DNA of 64,000 nt from Anarhynchus alexandrinus. Its lineage: Eukaryota > Chordata > Aves > Charadriiformes > Charadriidae. Location of the stretch: NCBI GenBank assembly GCA_008711295.1, contig VUYV01000090.1, positions 3,030,917 through 3,094,916 of the forward strand, written 5' to 3'. The translations under genes were made by a program, and so were the position numbers. How positions within the stretch are numbered: position 1 is the stretch's first letter; every line of letters starts with the position of its first letter. The notes below the pieces were generated by a model. That model was not told where the DNA came from, did not search any database, and worked only from the letters and a program-made list of their open reading frames with translations. This document shows positions 44,701-56,700 of the stretch, one piece after another.

Positions 44701-47700
44701 TTAGCATCTTGCGATATTCTTTCACAAAAAGTGTTGTATACCATTCTGTCACTTCATGTTAAAACATACTCTTCAACTCATAACTCCTACAGGCAGTATT
44801 TACTACCTGTTTTGTGTTTCTTGGAAGATTTTTTTGTGTGTGTGTTGAAATTCAGGTATCAGGTCTTTCAATTTACTTCTTTCTTTGTACTGTCTCCTAA
44901 TTTTATTTAATGTAGCAAGTGACAGAAAGTATCATTGATTTTCCTTTCAATTGTTGTATCTATATCTCCACAATCTGTTGCATAATTCAGTTTTGAGTGT
45001 GTTAAATAGATCAGGGGAAGAATTTAAATACAAGCAGGAATCTCAAAAGACAGTATGTTTCACTGATTACTTTTATTTTGTCTGGAATGTTGTTACATGA
45101 AGTGCATGTAATTGGTCCTTAAACTGACTACAGCTGATGTTGTTCACTGATGTCTTCTTGAGTGCTTTCTAGCTCAATTACTCTTTTTAAATAACTTTTT
45201 GCTCATTGGCATTTGATCCTGACAACTGAAGGCACATGAAAGGGTTGTCTGTTTTCCACCTTGCTCACAGATCTACATGCCTAAAGTACTTTTGATCTGC
45301 TGATGCCTTCATCTTTACTTTTATACTGGTCCAGTGTATCTTGTTTATCTCATTACTTTATTTCTTCCTTTAAGAACTCCCTAAGTTCATGGAGTTGTGA
45401 GGTGGTGACAGATGTGAGCAGAATTAATCTGGTGCCTTGTTTGCCAATTTTGCTTGCTATTGAGTTGCTGTAAATAGCTTTGTGGACTGCCTTGCATGCT
45501 GCGTTATCATATTGCGCTTCCAATTTCAACCTTGATAGAATTTCTATAAAATTTTATATTATATTCTAGGTCCTGTTTAGTAGAGTGAAGTAAAGGACTG
45601 TTAGCTGAGGAAAAAAAAAATCACAAAATAAACTGAGCATTTAAAAGTTCAAGATTTTTAGTCCAACTGTGGTTAGAAGTCTTGTTGCTGTGATCTGAAA
45701 GCTAATACTGGTGAAGAGAGGCTCTGAGCATGAACACGTGAAGAAAATCACTGGGAGATGAACTGTCTGAAAGAGTATGCCAGCAGTTGAGTTGCAAGTA
45801 CCTGTGTTTATGCATATGATCACTAGGCAATCCATGCTGTTGATAATTAAAGAGTCGTGGAAATACTGCATGTCAATGTCCTGCTACATCTCTCTGTAAA
45901 TTGTATAACTGTGCTTTCACAGGAGACTGAAGGAACTGGGGTGGTTCTGTTGAGAGTAGCTGCAGAATGGCAACTTCCTCGGGAAGAGCAGAAGGACCAC
46001 AGAGCCTTTCTATTTTGTAATTGTTCCCTTAATAGAGGAAGTTAGGCAGGAGCACAGGAGAAGCTCCATGGAACAGCATTTAAAAAGGAGGACGAAGTGG
46101 AGAGTGATCATGGTACTCCAGAACGTAGCTTTTGATTGTGAAGCATTGACAGAGGTGGAAACGAACCTACTTATCTGACTGACCAGATTGGAAGTAACCC
46201 TGATACGGAAGGGGTGAAGGTGATTATTCCTGTATAGGAGTTGAACAGGAGAGAGTGAAGGATCATTTAGGTTTAACATAGTTGAAAGAGACTGGAGTTC
46301 TCTTTCATTTCTTGGTGCCTTGAAATTCCCCCTGCACAAACACGGAAAAGACTAAAACTGAGAGCAGAAAGAGGTGAGCCATTCTGAAGTCCTTGCCTAT
46401 TCCTGAGGTCTTGATTAAATGACACCTCAGTGGAGCATCATGCTCGGGTCTTAGTTTCTGTTTAGGCATGCCTAGATGACTGAATACTTCATTCAACAGC
46501 TAAAACTTGTAAAAATATTATTTAAACCTGTACTGGGAGAGTGACACTCTCCTTTTCCAACCTGTCTTAAGCTGACTTCCACAGACTAAATTGTAACTCG
46601 CAGTCTTTTCACGTGAAGTGAAGAATGAACATAAAATGATGGGCCGGGACTTCCATAAGCAACTGCAGCTGCTCAATGTACATGTGATGGGGAAAGATTG
46701 TGAAAACTGAGGAAATGAAGAATCATGAAACTCAAAATGATTCGATGAAGAGAAATTGAAATAACACTTTCCATGGAAACATCTGTTTGTAATAGTCGAA
46801 TACTCCATTTGTCCATCCTCCACAAAATTCTTTTTGAAGTTTGGATATGACCGCAACTTCTAGACTTGCTTCTTATACATATTAATCTGCATAAATAATG
46901 AAGTATGTGTGTGTAAGTTTAGTTTGCTTCATTTGCTGTTGATAAAGGAAATACTACTTTGCTCTTTTGAACTTACAGAGGATACTTTCATTAAAACTTA
47001 GTAGACTGCTAGTTTAAACTTTGTATCTTCTAATGCATGTGTCTGATATATATATGCAATTTCCAGGCTGGAAACTATGATACTTGTTTACAACACCTAA
47101 ATACCCTTCAAGACATAAACAAAGATGACTACAAAATAACTTTGAATACTGCTGTTGCGGAGTTCTGTAAAAGTAACCAGACAACGACAGACAATTTGAG
47201 ACAAACCCTTAACCAGCTGAAGAACCAGGTAATGCAAACGTATTGAGATAGTACTTGATTTTGAGTGCTATTAATGGTGGTGAAATCTTCCAGTAAAACA
47301 GGAATAAAACTTCTGCCCCTTGTCCCCTACATTTAATAAAGGAATAAGAAAGTAACATTATTTTTAAACCTTGGACTCTGTTTAATCACTTAGGACACTG
47401 GTTTTATAGTTCTGGTTTTAGTTATTGTTGAAATTGATCTGAAGCTGAAACATTTCAGAGATTATAACCATAGAAAGACCTGCTATATTCTTTCAATAGA
47501 AAGTTCCTTAACCTGAAATAGTTTGTGAAATAATAGAGAAATGAAGATGTTACTTTACTACTCAATTGACAGCTTTCTATTTCATTGTAAATTTTTTGCT
47601 GGATTTATGTGGAACAACAATAAAGTTTATTAGCTTATAACTCTTACTGACCTGTCTTTAGACAGATTAGGACCTTTGTGTTATATTTTGAAATATTTGA

Positions 47701-50700
47701 CACTTCTTAAAATCATAGGTATTGAAAGTTTAATGAAACGAGTGGTTTGGCTTTTTTCAGGTTCACTCTGTTGTTGAAGAAATGGATGGTTTAGATGATG
47801 TTGAAAATAGTATGCTGTACTACAATCAAGCTGTTATTTTGTATCATCTGCGTCAGTATACTGAAGCTATATCAGTTGGGGAGAAGCTGTACCAGTTTAT
47901 AGAACCTTTTGGTAGGTAGACAGAAAGAAGAGTTTTGTTCATGCAATAACTACAGAAAGATCATTCAGTCTTCCTCACTATCAGACAAGTGATTTGTAAT
48001 TTGCTTAATATGGTTCTAAAAAAGAAGGTAAGCTTCGTAATGAAGACTATGTTTCACTTACATGAAGGACAACAATTGAATTGGGGGAAGGTACTTCAGT
48101 GGCATTTAGCAGGCAAGTATAATGAAACTGAAATGGATTTGTGACAACTTTAAAAGGTATTTATGTAAACAATATGCACAAGCTAATTAAATTATTTAAT
48201 ATCTCGTTTTTTGAGTCATACAACTTCATGGGTGGGTGTGTATTTGTCAGGGCACTCATATTTTTAAGTAGCTGCATTAGGTCATACGTAACTGTATGTG
48301 CTCATATCTGAGTGTAAAGTCTCCAGCTTTTATGAGCTATGGCACCCTGTGTAGTAGAATTGCCATACTTGTATGAAATAACTTAATCCTCATTGAATTT
48401 TAGAGGTGACAAGGCAGAAGGATGTAAGTCTGTGTGTCTCAATAAATTAAGTAAATGCTACCGTGTTTCTCATTCAATTCCTCCCAGTTTTCAATATGCC
48501 TATTTGAGTCTATGAAGCCAGCCGAGCAGAGATGTGTTTGTACGGAATCCTTTCAAGTTCTATGGGATTCTATGTATGTGTATGACTTCATCTGTCTATT
48601 TAGACGCTGTATCTTTGGGGCTGACCTGCTTAGACCAATCCTCAAAATCTAGAAACATGAAATACGCATTAAGCTCTCTTTAGTCTCTGCTTTTATGCTG
48701 GTACTGTTTGAATAAATTAACTTTTTCTTTTTCAGTATATATACTACATTGTGTAGATGTCTGCATTTTTTTCTTATGTAAAAGATTATTTTTTCTCATA
48801 ATGTTGCATAGAAGCACTTTATAGTATTTTTTTTTTTNGTGATGGGGAAAGATTGTGAAAACTGAGGAAATGAAGAATCATGAAACTCAAAATGATTCGA
48901 TGAAGAGAAATTGAAATAACACTTTCCATGGAAACATCTGTTTGTAATAGTCGAATACTCCATTTGTCCATCCTCCACAAAATTCTTTTTGAAGTTTGGA
49001 TATGACCGCAACTTCTAGACTTGCTTCTTATACATATTAATCTGCATAAATAATGAAGTATGTGTGTGTAAGTTTAGTTTGCTTCATTTGCTGTTGATAA
49101 AGGAAATACTACTTTGCTCTTTTGAACTTACAGAGGATACTTTCATTAAAACTTAGTAGACTGCTAGTTTAAACTTTGTATCTTCTAATGCATGTGTCTG
49201 ATATATATATGCAATTTCCAGGCTGGAAACTATGATACTTGTTTACAACACCTAAATACCCTTCAAGACATAAACAAAGATGACTACAAAATAACTTTGA
49301 ATACTGCTGTTGCGGAGTTCTGTAAAAGTAACCAGACAACAACAGACAATTTGAGACAAACCCTTAACCAGCTGAAGAACCAGGTAATGCAAACGTATTG
49401 AGATGGTACTTGATTTTGAGTGCTATTAATGGTGGTGAAATCTTCCAGTAAAACAGGAATAAAACTTCTGCCCCTTGTCCCCTACATTTAATAAAGGAAT
49501 AAGAAAGTAACATTATTTTTAAACCTTGGACTCTGTTTAATCACTTAGGACACTGGTTTTATAGTTCTGGTTTTAGTTATTGTTGAAATTGATCTGAAGC
49601 TGAAACATTTCAGAGATTATAACCATAGAAAGACCTGCTATATTCTTTCAATAGAAAGTTCCTTAACCTGAAATAGTTTGTGAAATAATAGAGAAATGAA
49701 GATGTTACTTTACTACTCAATTGACAGCTTTCTATTTCATTGTAAATTTTTTGCTGGATTTATGTGGAACAACAATAAAGTTTATTAGCTTATAACTCTT
49801 ACTGACCTGTCTTTAGACAGATTAGGACCTTTGTGTTATATTTTGAAATATTTGACACTTCTTAAAATCATAGGTATTGAAAGTTTAATGAAACGAGTGG
49901 TTTGGCTTTTTTCAGGTTCACTCTGTTGTTGAAGAAATGGATGGTTTAGATGATGTTGAAAATAGTATGCTGTACTACAATCAAGCTGTTATTTTGTATC
50001 ATCTGCGTCAGTATACTGAAGCTATATCAGTTGGGGAGAAGCTGTACCAGTTTATAGAACCTTTTGGTAGGTAGACAGAAAGAAGAGTTTTGTTCATGCA
50101 ATAACTACAGAAAGATCATTCAGTCTTCCTCACTATCAGACAAGTGATTTGTAATTTGCTTAATATGGTTCTAAAAAAGAAGGTAAGCTTCGTAATGAAG
50201 ACTGTGTTTCACTTACATGAAGGACAACAATTGAATTGGGGGGAAGGTACTTCAGTGGCATTTAGCAGGCAAGTATAATGAAACTGAAATGGATTTGTGA
50301 CAACTTTAAAAGGTATTTATGTAAACAATATGCACAAGCTAATTAAATTATTTAAAATCTCGTTTTTTGAGTCATACAACTTCATGGGTGGGTGTGTATT
50401 TGTCAGGGCACTCATATTTTTAAGTAGCTGCATTAGGTCATGCGTAACTGTATGTGCTCATATCTGAGTGTAAAGTCTCCAGCTTTTATGAGCTATGGCA
50501 CCCTGTGTAGTAGAATTGCCATACTTGTATGAAATAACTTAATCCTCATTGAATTTTAGAGGTGACAAGGCAGAAGGATGTAAGTCTGTGTGTCTCAATA
50601 AATTAAGTAAATGCTACCGTGTTTCTCATTCAATTCCTCCCAGTTTTCAATATGCCTATTTGAGTCTATGAAGCCAGCCGAGCAGAGATGTGTTTGTACG

Positions 50701-53700
50701 GAATCCTTTCAAGTTCTATGGGATTCTATGTATGTGTATGACTTCATCTGTCTATTTAGACGCTGTATCTTTGGGGCTGACCTGCTTAGACCAATTCTCA
50801 AAATCTAGAAACATGAAATACGCATTAAGCTCTCTTTAGTCTCTGCTTTTATGCTGGTACTGTTTGAATAAATTAACTTTTTCTTTTTCAGTATATATAC
50901 TACATTGTGTAGATGTCTGCATTTTTTTCTTATGTAAAAGATTATTTTTTCTCATAATGTTGCATAGAAGCACTTTATAGTAAATTTTTTTCTCCAGTCA
51001 TGTTTGGAAGGATTGGTATTAGAGCTGTAAAATCATTTTTATTTATTTGCTTTATACAGAAGAGAAGTTTGCCCAGGCTGTGTGCTTCTTGCTTGTAGAC
51101 TTGTACTTGCTAACTTACCAAGCTGAGAAAGCCTTGCATCTGCTTGCAGTTCTGGAAAAAATGATTTCACAGGGCAACAATAACAGCAAGAATGGAAAAA
51201 ATGAGGTAAGCTTAAAATCATATGAATGCCACTAAGTCTTTACCAGGAGTATGCTTTAACTCAATCCAAAATTACTCTTTCAAAATACTTTTGAATTATG
51301 AAACTATGTTAGATCACCTGTAACTTTAGACAGCAACTTATACATGTTAGTAACTGAGTTAATTGTATACAGCAGCTGTTTTTTCCTTCTCTTTCAACCT
51401 TTTCTCCTACTCCCAGGGAGCTAAGAAGTGTTTCTTAAGTCCAAGACTTGCACTAGAAAGACAGTTGTCTTCTTCAGGGTCAAATATACAAATATATTCC
51501 TTGCTTGTCTTGGATTATGACCATATGACACCCTAAATTTGAAAGGAAAGTCAGTGTCAGAGAGGAATTGCAATTGCGTACTATAATATGGGAAATCAAG
51601 CATCTTTTTTACATAGTATCTGAGAGTATGAGACATACTTTCCAATTAAATCTTTCTTTATGTGTCTCTTGGAAATAATCCGTAGAATGACTAGTGGCTT
51701 GGAAGTGAAAAGAGGACACTTCAGTCTTTTTTCCCGTTGATGGAATGTCACTTTTAAGATAAAAGATTTTATCTTTAAGTACATAGTAATTCTGCAGAAG
51801 AACATATTAAAGAGAGACTCGAGAATGTGTATGTCATCCTTCTGGGTAAGGGAATTGTTAAAATACCTCAATTGCAGAGCAACATAGTGTACCACTAATG
51901 TTAATATAGAATTCTGCTCTTCATAGGCTGGTGTGATTGTTGGTAGATTTTGACTGTTAAGCTCAAGTTACAGTATTTGGTAGGATGTGTGTTTTTTAAC
52001 TATTAAAATACTTATTTTTCTTCTTCATGTGAGATTGATAAAAATACCTTATGAAAGAATCTGTAAACTGAATTTAAAAGATGACTACTAGTAACGCTTC
52101 CTTTTTTTTTCTGTTTGACACTCAGTCAGGTAATAATACAAATAAAGATTCCTCGAATCAAAAAGCTGAGAGTGGAGCTTTAATAGAAGTTGCTAAATCT
52201 AAGATACATCAGGTAAGTGTCTGCATGTCATTTATACAAGCTCAAGTTTTTCTTAAAACTGAGTGCCATCTGCTCAAAACTAGTTCAGCATGAATTGTGA
52301 TACTCTGTCTCTCTGAATTTCATGTTGTAAAAAAAAAAAAAAATAATTTATCTAACTCTTCCTTTTTGTAAGATCCACGTACAGGAAAAACTGACCTAAC
52401 ACAAAACCCCACCTATTTCAGTCCCTGCGGTTTATCATAATTTTTTTAAATGGCAGTTAGCTGCACTGACTTTGTCTGTTAGACCTCCAGCAGTCTAAAT
52501 CAGCTGAGGTTTTATTTCACTGTATTGTTCTGTGGAAAGATATGTGAAGAAACAAAATGCTTCTCTATCAGCATTCACTTATTGGTGTTTTCAGTTTTGT
52601 AGATAAATGCCTGGAATTAAGAGGTTAGATTATTTTAATTAGTTTGTCATTTTAAGTGCTGGTATCTGTGTCTGAATGTAGAGTAGATGTTGACCATTGA
52701 GCAAAATGTGCATCTGGGTACTGTAAATATGAAGCCTATAAACCTGTTGTTGAAAGTCTGGATAGAGTTTCTTTTTTAGGAAGGCTTTTTGAACAGCTTT
52801 TTACTACCCATTTTTAAGATGTATACAAAATATTCTGTAATAAATCTCTAGATATGGTTCATCTTGCAAACCCGCACAAGCTATTGTTTTTTAACAAATG
52901 TAATTTTTTAACAGTATAAGGTGAGAGCCTATATCCAGATGAAGTCACTAAAAGCATGCAAAAGGGAGATCAAGTCTGTTATGAATACAGCCGGGAATGT
53001 AAGTATTCTTAAGGCTATTGTTTTTCTAATCTAGATCTGTTCTCTATCTTAAAACAGAATTCGCTAACTTTCTTTACAAAGAAAGGTCTTATTGAGGATG
53101 GATGTCTGAAATAATGCTTTATGTAGTCAGTTGGGTTTGTAATCTTTTTTCTGCAAGTGTAATTAATGTAGAATTTTATTTGTGCTGTTTTCAGTTGCTC
53201 AGAAAAATGCACTTTAATGATACCGAAATAACAGTGAATCGTTATATAATAAACATGTTCATTTTGCTTTATAATTTAAGCAGCGCAAAACAATTTTAGT
53301 TTACTGTAAATGTTGCAGGTATTACAAACTTCTGATGTCATTGGTGGTTTAAACCAGTTCATAAAAGATTAATTCCGGGATACGGAGTTTTGGGGCTTTT
53401 TTCTTTCTGTTGAAATTTTTTGGAGGCTTACCTCTTGCTCGAAAGCAGTTTCTTTTTTTATATAGGAGTTCTCAACTCAGAATTATATCCACCATCCCAG
53501 ATAAATTCTACGTTAACTGAGGAGCAGGGACTGGGAGGAGAGTGCTTCCCTTCTGTTGCCAGTCTCAACAGCTGCTAGTTTGACAGAAATCCTTCTGGAT
53601 CATGAGGTCTCTGTTGGCAGACCAGGAAGATCACAGCCCAGGAGGAAGTTGTTGAACTCCGCAGGAAGGGAAGCGTGGGGCGGAGTGTGCTAGAAGACAG

Positions 53701-56700
53701 GTTGGAGAAAGATCCTCTTAAACAAAAAGGAGATCCTCTGCACTTAGCTGTTGTTGTGACAGAGTTCTCTAGAGTAACGGTGGGGTTTAGAGCAGTAGCA
53801 AAGAATATCCATAGTTTTGTAGTTCAGAGGAGGTGAGTGTTAATCATGTGCTCAACAAAGAAATGCTGCTACTTGAAAGTATTAGGGCCTAAGCCCATGT
53901 ATTTTTAAAATGGCAGCAGAGGCAAGCCGTTTTGTGGAGTGATTTAACACTAGCAGTAGAAATCATAAAACAAGAGATAATTAACTGTTGTTTTCTCCTT
54001 CACAGTCAGCTCCTTCTCTCTTTCTTAAGAGCAATTTTGAATATTTGAGGGGCAATTATCGTAAAGCGGTCAAACTTTTAAACAGTGCAAACATTGCTGA
54101 ACATCCAGGCTTCATGAAAACAGGTAAAATAGAAAAGCTTCATCCTGCAAGTACTTAAATGTGTAGTATAGTAGGACTACTCATTGGTATTAATTTTAAA
54201 CATATTAATGATTACTTAAGGGAGTAGGCCATGAATGTTATGGGTTTATATGCTGGGTAAGTTTTTGTCTTTCTTGTTGTACTCCTTCAGCAACACTGTT
54301 GTGTTTTTCATTGAATGTTCTTCTAAACAATGCAGTGGTTGTTTGTGAAAATAGATTTGTGAAATGTAAATGTAATGTTTGCAGTGCTCATATTTGGGTC
54401 TCTAAATCAAAACATGAATCAAAAGGCAACATACTAGATCTAGAAATGAGATTTCAGATTGTACTCAGAGGGGAGACTATAGCAGTTGTAATGATGATTG
54501 TGAGGGGAAAAGCAAATGTTTCATGAAGTGTTAAGGTTTGACTTCTATTGTATGCCATTTTAAGTTACTTATATCTAGAAAGAATGTGTGTGTAGACAAG
54601 CACAGAAATGTAACAGCACATAAATGTGTATAATTTTTTAGATATAAAGTTACTTAAAAACTATATATGTACAGTGTATATATACACTGACTGTATATGA
54701 TATTTAAATATATTTGATATTTTAGTTGACTGTTTAAAATGTCAGTTGAAAAATACAAAGAGAAAGCTGTGTCTTGTGTCAGTAGAGAGTTAGAATTTCA
54801 AAAAATACTCATACTGTAAAACTACTGAATTTTTTTACTATGTTCAATGCTGTTGTGATAGTACTCTTAACTTCTTGTTCTGCAAGATCTTTTATCTAGT
54901 AGCTATTGCTGCATATAGACTGCAGTTAGATGATAGAAGTCATAGAGTTGGCCCTCTGAGTAAATTTTTTTAAATTCTGTATTTACAGATAAGTTTCATA
55001 CGAAATATTTGCCATAATGCCTATTCTGGCATATTTTGACACTTCTTTTAGGATTTACTGTAACTTATCTTTGTGACAGTTTTTATGCTTGAAGTTCTCT
55101 TTATAACTTAAGATTTTCTGGAAAGTTTTATTTTCATATAACTTTTCTGCACAGTTGAATGTTCACTTAGTAGTCTTCCTAGCTTATTATTAAAGTAACA
55201 TCTGGTTCATTTGTTAATGAGCTGCTTCTTGGTTGTTTGGATTTTTATGGTGGGTTTTTTCTTTTTTATCAATGATAACCCTGTAAAGCTTCAGTTACCA
55301 GCAGATAAGTCAAAAGGTTAATTTTCTGTTCTTTACTATTTAGAAGGAACTTCTTACATTGTTACCTGAACATGATATATTTAGGAAGGAGAGCACATTT
55401 CCTGCTTGTATGGTTAGGTTGACATATTTGTTTATTTTATAAAGCTTTGGCAGGTAACATCAGTTGAGAATTTCCTTTTTACAAGAGCCACCTGTTAGAA
55501 AACTTGAAGTGCTTGCATGCTAAGTTCTATGGAAACCTCCAGGTGAACTTACTTCAACTTGCAATCTGTCAAATTGGCTTTAGACCTGGCTCTCCTAGAA
55601 TATTGTGCACAAGATCTAGAAGCCTCCAGCTGTTTATATGACATAAGTCATTTTAGGTCTACTGTCCAAGAGAACTAGAATGGTGTACAGAAATGTAGGT
55701 TATTAAAATGTTTGTGAGGCAGGAACATACCTGCATAATCCATTAACATCTTGCTGAAGAACGTGTTTAATAAACTGCCATAATACACTGACCCATGAGA
55801 AGAGCGGTGGGAGCATTTTATGGGCTCAATGACATTTTTCAGTTTATTGGTCTTTTGCTGTTCTCTCAGGTGAATGCTTAAGGTGTATGTTCTGGAACAA
55901 TCTTGGCTGCATCCACTTTGCAATGGGAAAGCACAATTTAGGAATTTTTTACTTTAAAAAAGCCTTGCAAGAAAATGATAATGCATGTGCACAGCTAGGA
56001 ACGGGCAGCTCAGATCCAGGTAAGGCTTTTAAGAGATGAAAATAGATGGTGAAAGAGGGGTGGGCAAATCAAGAAAATAAAGGATAGAAGTTTTCAGTAA
56101 TTATATCAGCAAAATTCCATTTCCATCTCTTAGCACGGGACAGGATAAGGAGGGTGAGAATTTTGATTGTAACTTGATTTTGGAGTATAGTTGCTGTTGC
56201 CAGAAACAGATGATGATGAAATATGGGTTTTTTGCTGTTTTCTTTGATGTGCCACGGGGCTGGGGCAATTACTTCTCTTTCGTTTATAGTCTTTGACAAT
56301 CAGTCAGGGAGGTATGACAAAATAAAGTTTCTGTGAACTACTGCATCATTATAGATGTTATTTATAGTCCTGCTGACAGTAGGTAGAATCATCAGGACTT
56401 GAAGGATGGAGGGGGGGCTGTGTTGTGGCATCAAACCAGGACAATGTGGAAGGAATTTATTTACAGAGGGAGGCTAGTGAATTTCTGCAATGAAAGAGGG
56501 GTTTGGTAGTTTTTGGGTGTTTCCCACAGCTTCCCCCCTCCTTGCAGAGTTATGTTTTCTGCTCTCCCGAGCTGCACATCCAATATGATGTAATACTTTT
56601 CTGCAGGTAAAAAATTTTCAGGGAGACCCATGTGTACGCTACTGACTAACAAACGGTATGAGTTGCTCTACAATTGTGGAATTCAGCTCTTGCATATTGG

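Larger units (their letters stand above)
46684..48826 (+). repeat. 2.14 kb direct duplication, copy 1 (CNOT10 exons 3-4)
   Basis: Near-identical to 48839-50982 at an offset of 2155, becoming 2156 after one inserted G. Differences I saw: 47186 G/A, 47250 A/G, 48049 A/G, a G5/G6 run at 48083-48087, 48200 T/A, 48286 A/G and 48640 C/T. It contains exons 3 and 4 and parts of introns 2 and 4. It is continuous with upstream CNOT10 sequence and ends at a T run and N. Confidence 0.95.
48839..50982 (+). repeat. 2.14 kb direct duplication, copy 2 (CNOT10 exons 3-4)
   Basis: Begins directly after the N and repeats 46684 onward with about six substitutions and one extra G (G run near 50,239-50,244). It is continuous with the downstream sequence leading into exon 5. 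Most likely the second haplotype of the same locus. Confidence 0.95.

Noticed and set aside
48530..48590. CR1 3' tail-like ttctatgggattctatg in CNOT10 intron 4
   Set aside because: The ctatg units are too few and no CR1 body precedes them. It resembles the tail by chance.
48455..48652. Duplicate 65-codon ORFs at 48455-48652 and 50611-50808
   Set aside because: They are intronic and appear twice only because of the 2.14 kb duplication. There is no family similarity.
47067..50066. A true expansion of CNOT10 TPR repeats by exon duplication
   Set aside because: The adjacent N, allele-level identity and the frame break at the exon 4 to exon 3 join all favour an assembly artefact.
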